Shown piece by piece: positions 56,561 through 64,000 of a DNA stretch of 64,000 bases; within the stretch, counting starts at the first letter, position 1; each line of letters begins with the position of its first letter. The DNA is from Ramlibacter sp. PS4R-6 (GTDB taxonomy: Bacteria > Pseudomonadota > Gammaproteobacteria > Burkholderiales > Burkholderiaceae_C). Location: NCBI RefSeq assembly GCF_037572775.1, contig NZ_JBBHKA010000001.1, positions 3,348,001 through 3,412,000 of the forward strand, read 5' to 3'. The notes beneath the pieces are model-generated. The model searched no databases. It was given only the letters and a program-made list of their open reading frames with translations, and was not told the DNA's origin. A program made the translations under genes and the position numbers.

Positions 56561-57421
56561 ATGGACAGGCGATCAGCAACGGCGTGGGTTGTCGCAACAT
56601 TGACCGGCTGTGGCGGTGGCGGAGGCGGCGGTGAAGCCGTCACGTCCGCTGCGGCTCCTTCGCCGGCCCCGGCGCCTGCACCCGCACCCGCGCCGGCTCC
56701 TGCCCCGACGCCCGCTCCCGCCCCGGCCCCCACGCCTGCACCGGCACCCGCTCCCACACCGGCCCCGGCACCAGCGCCCACACCGGCGCCTGCCCCCGCA
56801 CCAACGCCAGCACCCGCCCCGGCGCCCGCTCCCTCCGTCGCGGCAGGCCAAAGCATCGTCATCTGGGCCGATTCGATCGGCATCCCCGTCGCCGCGAACC
56901 TGGCGGCGCAAATTCCCCAGCGCGTCGTCTTCGACGGCAGCGCCCTCGGCCAGACGTCCGAGCAGGTGGCTGCGCGCGCCATGTCCGACACGTCCCGCCG
57001 CGGCTTCATCCCGGTGATCTGGTGCGGCCACGCCAACCTGTCGGTGTCGATCCACACGCCCGAGCGGGTGGTCGGCGACATCCAGGGCCTGGTCAACGCG
57101 CTCATGCCCTACAACGGCGGGCACTTCATCGTCATGTCGATGCACAACGTGGCCACGCCGCGCGGCCGCCGGGGCGGTGCCGATTACCAGCCGGTGCTCG
57201 ACATCAACGCGCAGCTGCAGGCGCTGTACCCCAGCAACTTCCTGGACACGCGCCACACGTTCATCAACGCGTACAACCCCAACGACCCGCAGGACGTGCT
57301 CGACCACAACGACGACACGATCCCGTGGACGTACCGCTCCGACGAGATCCACCTGCGGCAGGCGGGCTCGTCCTGGGCGGCCGCGATGATCCGCGACTTC
57401 ATCGCCAGCAAGGGCTGGTAA
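56561..57421 (+). CDS. SGNH-hydrolase-like lipoprotein with Ala-Pro linker
   Basis: The 286-residue lipoprotein (lipobox TLTGC near residue 17) has a Gly run and a long Ala-Pro/Thr linker at about 30-92. The C-terminal domain resembles an SGNH hydrolase: WADSIG (GDS-like block with Ser), WCGHAN and the C-terminal DEIHLRQAG with Asp and His. The linker would hold the enzyme away from the membrane. GGGAGA precedes ATG 56561; a longer in-frame start at 56474 is less likely. Confidence 0.75.
   Translation: MDRRSATAWVVATLTGCGGGGGGGEAVTSAAAPSPAPAPAPAPAPAPAPTPAPAPAPTPAPAPAPTPAPAPAPTPAPAPAPTPAPAPAPAPSVAAGQSIVIWADSIGIPVAANLAAQIPQRVVFDGSALGQTSEQVAARAMSDTSRRGFIPVIWCGHANLSVSIHTPERVVGDIQGLVNALMPYNGGHFIVMSMHNVATPRGRRGGADYQPVLDINAQLQALYPSNFLDTRHTFINAYNPNDPQDVLDHNDDTIPWTYRSDEIHLRQAGSSWAAAMIRDFIASKGW
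56655..56840. repeat. Low-complexity Ala-Pro codon repeat
   Basis: Degenerate GC-rich repeats of GCN-CCN codons encode the Ala-Pro/Thr linker of the SGNH-like lipoprotein. Pyrimidine-rich on the plus strand; not a CRISPR array, since no conserved repeat with unique spacers exists. Confidence 0.8.
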
Positions 57422-57505
57422 GGGGCGCCGGGCTTCGAGAGTCCGCTTCCTCTCGTTGGGCTTGCTATATTTGCGCCCACTCAGAGAGAAAAGAAGGAGC
57501 CCCCC

Positions 57506-57652
57506 ATGCCCAAAGGCGAACAGCGATCCAACAAGATGTCCAAGAAACCCAAGAAGGACCATTCGACGCCGAAGGAAGGCGCCGGCACGTCCGACCGCCC
57601 GGTGCCGCCGACCACGGTGGTCATGCCCAAGGGCAAGTTAAAGAACAAATGA
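57506..57652 (+). CDS. Small basic hypothetical protein
   Basis: This 48-residue very basic, low-complexity protein (MPKGEQRSNKMSKKPKKDHS, ends KGKLKNK) has AAGGAG upstream and a strong terminator just after the stop. It resembles small Lys-rich proteins common in betaproteobacteria and is probably nucleic-acid associated or disordered. Confidence 0.7.
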   Translation: MPKGEQRSNKMSKKPKKDHSTPKEGAGTSDRPVPPTTVVMPKGKLKNK

Positions 57653-57677
57653 GAAACGGGGCCTAGGCCCCGTTTTC
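57653..57677 (+). terminator. Bidirectional intrinsic terminator
   Basis: GAAACGGGGCC/GGCCCCGTTTTC (stem core 57656-57663 with 57666-57673) is flanked by A-run and T-run, so it can end the gene at 57506 and the minus-strand gene at 57697. Confidence 0.85.
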
Positions 57678-57696
57678 TGCTTGATGCGCCGGCGCT

Positions 57697-57921
57697 TCAG
57701 CCGGCGGGCTTGGCGTCCATCACGGTCGCCCACTTGCCCCACGCGTCGTCGGTGGCGCGGCGCGATCCCATCCACGAACGGAATTCATCGCTGGCCAGCG
57801 CCTCGGCGTCGTTGGTCTGCGCCTGCACGGCCTTGAATTTTTCTTCGGCAGCCAGCTCGGCGGCTTCGGAGCGCTCGGCGCCGGCTTCCGCGGCCTTCAG
57901 TCGTTCTTCCCAATCGCTCAT
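57697..57921 (-). CDS. Small acidic hypothetical protein
   Basis: This 74-residue helical Ala/Glu-rich protein (MSDWEERLKAAEAGAERSEA; later FRSWMGSRRATDDAWGKWA) has no known domain. It is divergent from the catalase gene. The opening MSDWEE resembles that of the 49827 protein, MSDWDN, but no more. Confidence 0.65.
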   Translation of the reverse strand: MSDWEERLKAAEAGAERSEAAELAAEEKFKAVQAQTNDAEALASDEFRSWMGSRRATDDAWGKWATVMDAKPAG

Positions 57922-58108
57922 GGTGTTCTTTCCGGTTCGTGGTTAAGCGTGGAGTATGAGGCCTCGTGCGCGGCGCCGCCCGCGAAGGGCCTTTCGATGC
58001 TCGGCGGCAGCGGAAAGGCCCACAAGCAACGGAATTCGTCCTACAGGCCCGCGTTGTTCAGGCCCCTACTGTTGTCGCTTCCGTCCACTTTCGACACACA
58101 GGAGCCAC

Positions 58109-60541
58109 ATGGCCAAGCAATCCAAGGGCCCCGGCACCTCGCCGAAGCGCGTCGCCGGCAAGTCCGCCGCCCGCAACACCGACAGCGGACCCAGCCGCAT
58201 CTCGCCCGACGCGGGCGACGACCTTCCCGCTGCCAAGGCCGCGGACACGCAAGCCCTCGCGGCCTCGATGCCGCACAACCCCACCAAGCCGCTGGAACAC
58301 GGTTTCGCCAACGGCGTCAACCCGCAGCCGGGCGCCACGTCGGAGCCGCCTTCGCGCCTGCCCTCGGCCAGCACGCTGTCCGAAGCCAACGAATCCGACA
58401 AGGTGGGCACTCAGGCGCCCGAAGGCGTCAACGCCACCATCGCGCCGCTGGACCGCGTGCGCGTGGATTCGTCGGGGCAGATGCTCACCACCAACCAGGG
58501 CGTGCGCATCGCCGACAACCAGAACTCGCTGAAGTACGGCGTGCGCGGGCCCGCGCTGCTGGAAGACTTCATCCTGCGCGAGAAGATCACGCACTTCGAC
58601 CACGAGCGCATCCCCGAGCGCATCGTGCACGCGCGCGGCTCGGCCGCGCACGGCTTCTTCGAGTGCTACGAGCCGATCACCGACATCACCAAGGCCGCGC
58701 CCTTCCAGGCCGCGGGCAAGCGCACGCCGGTGTTCGTGCGCTTTTCCACCGTGCAGGGCGAGCGCGGCAGCAAGGACACGGCGCGCGACGTGCGCGGCTT
58801 CGCCGTCAAGTTCTACACCGACGAAGGCAACTGGGACCTGGTGGGCAACAACATCCCGGTGTTCTTCATCCAGGACGCGATGAAGTTCCCGGACCTGGTG
58901 CACGCCGTCAAGCCCGAGCCGCACCACCAGATGCCGCAGGCCGCGAGCGCCCACGACACGTTCTGGGACTTCGTATCGCTCATGCCGGAATCCACGCACA
59001 TGCTGATGTGGGTGATGAGCGACCGCGCCATCCCGCGCAGCTTCGCCACGATGCAGGGTTTCGGCGTGCACACGTTCCGCATGGTCAACGAGGCGGGCGA
59101 CTCGGTGTTCGTCAAGTTCCACTGGACGCCGGTGGCGGGCACGCACTCACTGGTGTGGGACGAGGCCGTGAAGATCTCCGGCGCCGACCCCGACTACCAC
59201 CGCCGCGATCTGTGGGAGCGCATCGAGGCCGGCGCGTACCCCGAGTACGAGCTGGGCCTGCAAATCTTCACCGAGGAGCAGGCCGACCAGTTCAGCTTCG
59301 ACATCCTGGACGCCACCAAGATCGTGCCCGAGGAGCTCGTGCCGATCCGCCCCGTGGGCCGCATGGTGCTCAATCGCAACCCCGACAACTTCTTCGCCGA
59401 GACGGAGCAGGTGGCGTACTGCACGGCGCACGTCGTGCCGGGCATCGACTTCTCCAACGACCCGTTGCTGGCCGGGCGCATCCACTCGTACGTGGACACG
59501 CAGATCACGCGCCTGGGCGGGCCGAACTTCCACGAGATCCCGATCAACGCGCCGATCGCGCCGGTGCACAACAACCAGCGCGACGGCATGCACCGCCAGG
59601 CCATCCCGCGCGGGCGCGTGTCGTACGAGCCCAATTCGCTGGCGGGCGGCTGCCCCTTCCAGGCCGGCGCGGCGCAAGGCTTCGTGTCCGTGCCCGCCAG
59701 CATCCGGGCCAAGGAGGAACAGGGCAAGGTGCGCGCCAAGCCCGAGAAGTTCGCCGACCACTACACGCAGGCGCGGCTGTTCTTCGAGAGCCAGACGCCG
59801 GTGGAGAAGGACCACATCGCCAATGCCTTCCGCTTCGAGTTGTCGAAGGTGACGGTGCCCGCCATCCGCGAGCGCATGGTGGCCTCGCTGCGCAACGCGT
59901 CGGAAGATCTCGCGAAGAAGGTGGCGATGGGCTTGGGCATGGACCCGATGCCGCAGCCCCTGCCGCTGGCGCTGGCCAAACCCGCCAAGCCCGAGGTGCT
60001 GAAGTCGCCGGCGCTGTCGCTGCTGGCGCGCCCGGGTGACGGCTCGATCAAGGGCCGCAAGATCGCGATCCTCATCGCCGCGGGATGCGACGGCGATTCG
60101 GTGTCGCGCGTGCAGGCCGCACTCGTCGAGCAGGGCGCGGTGGCCCGCCTGGTGGGCCCGCGCATCGGGCCCTTCAAGACGATCGCCGGCGACATGCTCG
60201 ATGCGGACTGCTCGCTCGAGAACGAGCCGGGCTTCCTCTTCGACGCCCTCGTACTGCCTGACGGCGACGAAGCCGTGGCCGCGCTGGCGCAGGACGGCCA
60301 CACGATGGAATTCATCAAGGACCAGTTCCGCCACTGCAAGACCATCCTGGCGCTGGGCGCGTCGCAGTTGCTGCTGATGCGCGCGGGCCTGCCCGCCGCG
60401 ATGGACAAGGCCCAGGCGCAGGCGGAGACGGGTTTGATCGTCGCCGCCGCGGCCGACGTCGATGCCGCCACGCAGGCGTTCATCGCCGGCGTGGCCAAGC
60501 ACCGGCACTTCGGCCGCGAGATGGACCCGCCGCTGGTTTGA
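58109..60541 (+). CDS. katE: Large-subunit catalase (HPII/KatE type)
   Basis: The 810-residue protein has an N-terminal extension of about 120 residues that is disordered and charged. The catalase core has [20 protein letters not shown] (catalytic His), [18 protein letters not shown] and the Asn in [15 protein letters not shown], and Tyr heme ligand region further on. A C-terminal flavodoxin/class-I-amidotransferase-like domain at about 650-800 ([15 protein letters not shown]) is typical of HPII. It decomposes hydrogen peroxide in the cytoplasm. GGAG lies before ATG 58109. GTCCTACA is 71 bases upstream. Followed closely by a hemerythrin gene. Confidence 0.95.
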   Translation: MAKQSKGPGTSPKRVAGKSAARNTDSGPSRISPDAGDDLPAAKAADTQALAASMPHNPTKPLEHGFANGVNPQPGATSEPPSRLPSASTLSEANESDKVGTQAPEGVNATIAPLDRVRVDSSGQMLTTNQGVRIADNQNSLKYGVRGPALLEDFILREKITHFDHERIPERIVHARGSAAHGFFECYEPITDITKAAPFQAAGKRTPVFVRFSTVQGERGSKDTARDVRGFAVKFYTDEGNWDLVGNNIPVFFIQDAMKFPDLVHAVKPEPHHQMPQAASAHDTFWDFVSLMPESTHMLMWVMSDRAIPRSFATMQGFGVHTFRMVNEAGDSVFVKFHWTPVAGTHSLVWDEAVKISGADPDYHRRDLWERIEAGAYPEYELGLQIFTEEQADQFSFDILDATKIVPEELVPIRPVGRMVLNRNPDNFFAETEQVAYCTAHVVPGIDFSNDPLLAGRIHSYVDTQITRLGGPNFHEIPINAPIAPVHNNQRDGMHRQAIPRGRVSYEPNSLAGGCPFQAGAAQGFVSVPASIRAKEEQGKVRAKPEKFADHYTQARLFFESQTPVEKDHIANAFRFELSKVTVPAIRERMVASLRNASEDLAKKVAMGLGMDPMPQPLPLALAKPAKPEVLKSPALSLLARPGDGSIKGRKIAILIAAGCDGDSVSRVQAALVEQGAVARLVGPRIGPFKTIAGDMLDADCSLENEPGFLFDALVLPDGDEAVAALAQDGHTMEFIKDQFRHCKTILALGASQLLLMRAGLPAAMDKAQAQAETGLIVAAAADVDAATQAFIAGVAKHRHFGREMDPPLV

Positions 60542-60555
60542 AAGGACACACACCC

Positions 60556-61026
60556 ATGGAATTCGCCGACAAGGACGCGTGCGAGCTGCTCGACGCCGAC
60601 CACATCGCCGTCAAGCACCTCTTCGTGGAGTACGCGCGGCTCGCGGTCGCGATGCCCGACGAGAGCGCGGGCGAGCGCACGCAGCTGGCCATGCGCATCT
60701 GCGACGAGCTCACCGTGCACGCGCAGATCGAGGAGGACATCTTCTACCCCGCGCTGCGCGAAGCCGCGCCGGAAACGCGTGCGCAACTGGACGAGGCGCG
60801 GCAGGAGCACCAGGAAGCCAAGCAAATGATCGCGAGCATCCGGGCGCTGGGCAGCGCCGGGCCGCAGATGGACGAACTGGTGTCGCAGCTGGCCTGCGCG
60901 ATCGAGCACCACGTGAAGGAGGAGCGCGACGAGCTCTTCCCGAAAGCCAAGGCCCGCATGGACCTGGGCGAGGTGGGCGACCGGCTGCGCGAGCGGCAGC
61001 AGGCACTGCAGGCCGCTACGGCCTGA
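60556..61026 (+). CDS. Hemerythrin HHE-domain protein
   Basis: This 156-residue four-helix bundle has metal-binding His/Glu residues in LDADHIAVKHLF, LTVHAQIEEDIFYPAL, ARQEHQEAKQMI and IEHHVKEERDELFP. Such proteins bind a di-iron centre and respond to oxygen, nitric oxide or oxidative stress. It begins 14 bases after katE, so the pair likely forms an oxidative stress operon. Confidence 0.9.
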   Translation: MEFADKDACELLDADHIAVKHLFVEYARLAVAMPDESAGERTQLAMRICDELTVHAQIEEDIFYPALREAAPETRAQLDEARQEHQEAKQMIASIRALGSAGPQMDELVSQLACAIEHHVKEERDELFPKAKARMDLGEVGDRLRERQQALQAATA

Positions 61027-61035
61027 GGCGCAAAG

Positions 61036-61203
61036 CTATTCCTTCGGCGGCTCGGGAACGGGCTGCGAAGGGTCGAGCTGGGTGGTGGAGCCGTTGTCGG
61101 GCGCGTTCTTGCGCGCGGCCTTCTCGGCTTCCTTCTCGGCCTTCTTGCGCTTCTTCTCCAGCTCGCGCTGGCGCTTTTCGAAGGAGTAATTGGGTTTCGG
61201 CAT
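61036..61203 (-). CDS. Small charged hypothetical protein
   Basis: This 55-residue protein (MPKPNYSFEKRQRELEKKRK, then AEKEAEKAARKNAPDN, ends PVPEPPKE) has a helical, highly charged Lys/Glu centre and a Pro-rich tail. It fits a small family of conserved proteobacterial proteins with the PNYSFEKRQRE opening. Convergent with the hemerythrin gene, 9 bases apart. Function unknown. Confidence 0.7.
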   Translation of the reverse strand: MPKPNYSFEKRQRELEKKRKKAEKEAEKAARKNAPDNGSTTQLDPSQPVPEPPKE

Positions 61204-61222
61204 CTCTGGAGCTCTCCCTCGC

Positions 61223-61417
61223 TTAGCAGCCGTCGCGGCAGCGCATCTGGCGGCGGCCGCCCAGCATCACGGAAGCCAGCCGCGCGCGCGGCACGTGCTT
61301 GCCGCAGAGGATGCAGCTCATGGTGCCGCCGAACGGCCCCGAAAACTCGCTACCCACCGTCTTGCTCTGGTATCGAAGCCCGTCCTGGCGGATCTTCGTC
61401 TTGACCTGGTCCTTCAA
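61223..61417 (-). CDS. Small CxxC-containing protein, possible zinc ribbon
   Basis: This 64-residue protein (TTG start at 61417, with AAGGAG six bases upstream) has SCILCGKHVPRARLASVM and a C-terminal MRCRDGC, giving C-x2-C and C-x3-C pairs that could bind zinc. The N-terminal half is basic. No function known. The gene is 5' of the small charged protein gene on the same strand. Confidence 0.6.
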   Translation of the reverse strand: MKDQVKTKIRQDGLRYQSKTVGSEFSGPFGGTMSCILCGKHVPRARLASVMLGGRRQMRCRDGC

Positions 61418-61470
61418 GGGCTCTCCTTCTGCCGTCGATGCCCCGCAGTATGCGCCCTTTTTGCCTCCCG

Positions 61471-62973
61471 TCAGGCCGGCTGGGGCCTGCCGGCGCCGGC
61501 CAGGGAGGCCACCAGGTCCTCGATGCGCAGGGGCTTGACGAAGTGGAAGTCGAAGCCCGCCTCGGCCGCCCGCGCCTTGTCGGCGTACTGCCCCCAGCCG
61601 GTCAGCGCCACCAGCACCACGTCGCGCCCGCCCTCCAGCGCCCGGATGCGGCGCGCAGCGTCGTAGCCGTTCATCACGGGCATGCCCACGTCCATCACCA
61701 CCAGGGCGGGTTTCTCGCGCTCGAAGTAGGCCACCGCCGCCGCGCCGTCGTAGACCACCGCCGGCGTCACGCCGTGCATGGCCAGCAGCGCCTCGAGCGT
61801 GTGCGCGGCGTCCCGGTTGTCGTCGACCACCAGGACGCGTTGCGGCAGCGCATTGCGCCGCAGCTGCAACGGCGCGGCGCCCGACACCGCGGCGTCTTCC
61901 TGCACGGCCGGGATCGCCAGCGTGAACTCGCTGCCCTTGTCGGGCCCTTCGCTGAACGCCTTGGCCGAGCCGCCGTGCAGCTCCGCGAACGCGCGCGCCA
62001 GGTGCAGGCCCAGGCCCAGCCCGGCCGACGGCTCGCCCGCCGCGCGCGCCTGCTCGAACATGTCGAAGATGCGCTCGAGCGAGTCGCGCTCGATGCCGCG
62101 GCCGGAATCCTTGACGCGGAATTCGACCCAGGGGGCGTCGACTTCCACGGTCAGCGAGATGTCGCCGCCGGGCGGCGTGAACTTGGCCGCGTTGAGCAGC
62201 AGGTTGGAGACGGCCTGGACCAGGCGCACATGGTCGGCCACCAGGGGCACGTGCTGCGCCGGCTGGTGCACCGCGAGGCGGTGGCCATTGGACTCGATGG
62301 CGCCCGACGCAATCTCCAGCGCGTGCACCACCACCTGCGCCACGGTGGTCGGTGCAGGCTGCAGCTGCAGCTTGCCGTTGGTGATGCGCGCGACGTCCAG
62401 CAGGTCGTCCACGAGCCGCGTGAGGTGCGCCGTCTGGCGCCCGATGATGTCGGTGAGCCGCTCGGCCTGCGGCGTGGGGTACATGCGCCTGAGCACCGCC
62501 GTGGCATTGCTGATGGGCGCCAAAGGGTTGCGCAGCTCGTGCGCCAGCGTGGCCAGCAGCTGGTCCTTGCGCGCGTTGAGCGCGCGCACCTCGTACTGGC
62601 GCTTGCGCCCGCGCAGCGCCGAGCGCACCGCGCTCACCAGCGCCATGGTGCGCACGGGGCGTTCCAACAGCGTCACGTTGCCCAGGTATTCCACGGCGCG
62701 CTGCGCTTCCACGGAGTCGGCGCCGCGCTTGGTCATGACGAGGATCGGCAGGTCCGACCACGGCTCCTGCGCGGCAAGGTACTCGGTGACGACGGTGAGT
62801 ACCGGGCCGGCCAGCGCCTCTTCCATCACCAGCAGCGCACCGGTGCCGCGCTCGAGTTCGCTGCGCAGCTGCGCCGCACCGGAGACCGCCCGCGCCTCCA
62901 ACTGCGAGCCGCGCAGCACGCGCTCGGCGACGGCGCCATCCCCGGCAGACATCGCATAGACCAGCACGCTCAT
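61471..62973 (-). CDS. Hybrid sensor histidine kinase with C-terminal receiver
   Basis: The 500-residue cytoplasmic kinase has an N-terminal receiver-like region without the usual phospho-acceptor (about 1-125). HisKA has LLATLAHELRNPLAPI (His near 145), and HATPase has NLLLNAAKFTPPGG, DSGRGIE and GLGLGLHLA. The C-terminal receiver, about 380-495, has LVVDDNRDAA, Asp in LVVMDVGMPVMNG and Lys in FVKPLRIED. It lies 4 bases downstream of the KaiC-like gene on the same strand, as a co-transcribed signalling pair. Confidence 0.9.
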   Translation of the reverse strand: MSVLVYAMSAGDGAVAERVLRGSQLEARAVSGAAQLRSELERGTGALLVMEEALAGPVLTVVTEYLAAQEPWSDLPILVMTKRGADSVEAQRAVEYLGNVTLLERPVRTMALVSAVRSALRGRKRQYEVRALNARKDQLLATLAHELRNPLAPISNATAVLRRMYPTPQAERLTDIIGRQTAHLTRLVDDLLDVARITNGKLQLQPAPTTVAQVVVHALEIASGAIESNGHRLAVHQPAQHVPLVADHVRLVQAVSNLLLNAAKFTPPGGDISLTVEVDAPWVEFRVKDSGRGIERDSLERIFDMFEQARAAGEPSAGLGLGLHLARAFAELHGGSAKAFSEGPDKGSEFTLAIPAVQEDAAVSGAAPLQLRRNALPQRVLVVDDNRDAAHTLEALLAMHGVTPAVVYDGAAAVAYFEREKPALVVMDVGMPVMNGYDAARRIRALEGGRDVVLVALTGWGQYADKARAAEAGFDFHFVKPLRIEDLVASLAGAGRPQPA

Positions 62974-62977
62974 TCGC

Positions 62978-64000
62978 TCAGGTCTCCGTGCCGTCCTTCG
63001 CACGCGTTCCCGTCTGCACCGGAACGCCCGTGAGAAGCCCGCGGTAGCCGCGCAGCACCGGGCCGACCTGGATGCCGCCCTTGCCCAGCGAGAACGCGCG
63101 GATGGTGCGCTCGTGCGCGCTGCCGCGCTTTTTGAACACCGAGATGGCCTGCTGAATCTCGCCGTCGTTCTCGAAGTAGCGCAGGATCAGCACGTTATCG
63201 GCCACGTAGCTGGCGTCCATCGCCGACGACATGCTGCCGCCCAGCATGCCCTGCTGCACGGCCACCAGGATCGTCAGCACGCGGTGCTGGCCCAGGAAAG
63301 TCAGCAGCTCGTGCAGGTGCGTGGTGAGGAAGCGCTCGTCGGGCACCGCGTTGAGGTAGCCGTTGAGGCTGTCGATCACCACCACCTTCACGCCCGCGTC
63401 GACACTGGCGCGCACGGCAGCGGCGAACTGGCCGGGCGACAGCTCCGCGGGGTCGATCTGCTGCACGGTGAGGCAATCGTCCTGGAGGGCTTGGCGAAGC
63501 GGCATGCCCAACCCATCGGCGCGGTGCAGCATGTTGCTGGCCGATTCCTCGAACAGGAACATCGCCGCCCGCTGCTTGCGCTGGCACGCCGCCACGACGA
63601 ACTGCGTCGCCAGGGTGGACTTGCCCGTGCCCGGCGGGCCGACGACCAGCGTGCTGGTGCCCTCCTCGATGCCGCCGCCCAGCAGTTGGTCGAGCTGCAT
63701 CACACCGGTGGAGAACTGGCTGCGGTCCTGCAGCACGCGCGATTCCGCAGCCACCAGGCGCGGATGGACGACCATGCCGCCCCGCGCCAGGTTGTAGTCG
63801 TGCAGGCCTCCCGCCACCTCGCGGCCGCGGTGCTTGACGATGCGCATCTGCCGGCGCTCGGCGCCGTAGGCCTGAACGGTGTGCGACAGCTGGATCACCC
63901 CGTGCGCGATGCTGCGCACCTGCAGGTCGCCGGCGATCGATGCCGTGCGGTCGTCCAGCAGCAGCACCGTGCAGTGCCGCGTGGAGAAGAACTGCTTGAG
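62978..64000 (-). CDS. KaiC-like RecA-superfamily ATPase (5' partial)
   Basis: The frame is open to the window end, so at least the first KaiC domain is only partly seen. The visible part includes the end of domain 1 (LLLDDRTASIAGDLQ; SIAHGVIQL) and a complete second domain with Walker A VGPPGTGKSTLATQF and Walker B VKVVVIDSLNGYL, with EESASNML as KaiC-like signature. The last 30 residues form a tail ending TGTRAKDGTET. KaiC homologues outside cyanobacteria often sit with histidine kinases and serve stress or signalling roles. No kaiB is visible. Confidence 0.88.
   Translation of the reverse strand, partial: LKQFFSTRHCTVLLLDDRTASIAGDLQVRSIAHGVIQLSHTVQAYGAERRQMRIVKHRGREVAGGLHDYNLARGGMVVHPRLVAAESRVLQDRSQFSTGVMQLDQLLGGGIEEGTSTLVVGPPGTGKSTLATQFVVAACQRKQRAAMFLFEESASNMLHRADGLGMPLRQALQDDCLTVQQIDPAELSPGQFAAAVRASVDAGVKVVVIDSLNGYLNAVPDERFLTTHLHELLTFLGQHRVLTILVAVQQGMLGGSMSSAMDASYVADNVLILRYFENDGEIQQAISVFKKRGSAHERTIRAFSLGKGGIQVGPVLRGYRGLLTGVPVQTGTRAKDGTET

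Noticed and set aside
56655..56840. Repeat array that might be taken for a CRISPR or minisatellite.
   Set aside because: It lies inside a frame and encodes an Ala-Pro linker; there is no constant repeat with unique spacers.
63960..63967. GTG at 63967 as the start of the KaiC-like protein.
   Set aside because: The open frame continues to the window end with KaiC-like sequence, so this is an internal Val codon and the gene is truncated.

Overview
The window is about 64 kb of GC-rich, gene-dense DNA, typical of a betaproteobacterium of the order Burkholderiales. The likely family is Comamonadaceae, close to Ramlibacter or Variovorax. This rests on codon use, on the nasT-like/narK/PP2C-kinase/nirB/nirD/nasA/ybiB/cobA order, and on the many PilJ-type and Pil-Chp-type signalling genes. 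It is an inference, because no rRNA gene is present. I saw no tRNA, rRNA, CRISPR array, IS element or prophage.

Layout. (1) 1-2.8 kb: end of a PilJ-domain/HPt/HATPase sensor kinase with a CheY and a CheX-like phosphatase. (2) 2.8-14.6 kb: nitrate assimilation. A pseudo-receiver/ANTAR/double-PilJ regulator is divergent from narK, with a sigma54-like promoter, an NtrC-like palindrome and a structured leader between them. A PP2C/Ser-Thr kinase fusion, nirB, nirD, nasA, ybiB and the siroheme gene cobA follow. (3) 14.6-33.3 kb: housekeeping and metabolism: a CoA-transferase, rpsU with promoter and terminator, yqeY, pmbA, darP, mog, a cNMP-binding protein, cysE, trmJ, suhB, an M28 peptidase, mutS overlapping an Anbu-type proteasome homologue, an ankyrin protein, a CAP lipoprotein, two alpha/beta hydrolases and uppP. 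(4) 33.4-38.6 kb: small membrane proteins and two consecutive two-component systems (LytS/LytTR and a NarL-type pair). (5) 38.6-49.5 kb: a compact Pil-Chp-like chemosensory cluster bracketed by two paralogous, degenerate BLUF-like proteins and followed by a class III nucleotide cyclase. (6) 49.5-52.9 kb: a candidate small RNA with an anti-Shine-Dalgarno segment, small genes and glnS. (7) 52.95-55.5 kb: a visibly AT-richer two-gene island, a putAbiC-like membrane protein overlapping a DUF262 protein, which is probably an acquired anti-phage module. (8) 55.7-61.4 kb: envelope and stress genes, including a beta/gamma-crystallin-like protein, an SGNH lipoprotein, a large KatE-type catalase and a hemerythrin. 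(9) 61.5-64 kb: a hybrid histidine kinase paired with a KaiC-like ATPase that is cut by the window end.

How it fits together. NarK imports nitrate, NasA reduces it to nitrite, and NirBD reduces nitrite to ammonium. CobA makes the siroheme precursor for NirB, and Mog serves the molybdenum cofactor of NasA. PilJ-type domains recur in the first kinase and twice in the ANTAR regulator, which suggests that nitrate or nitrite sensing is wired to both gene expression and a CheY-type output. The NarL-type pair sits immediately upstream of two near-identical promoter modules that head the chemosensory cluster. The most interesting candidates are the putAbiC/DUF262 pair, the twin promoters, the CCUCC-containing small RNA and the double-PilJ ANTAR regulator with its leader.
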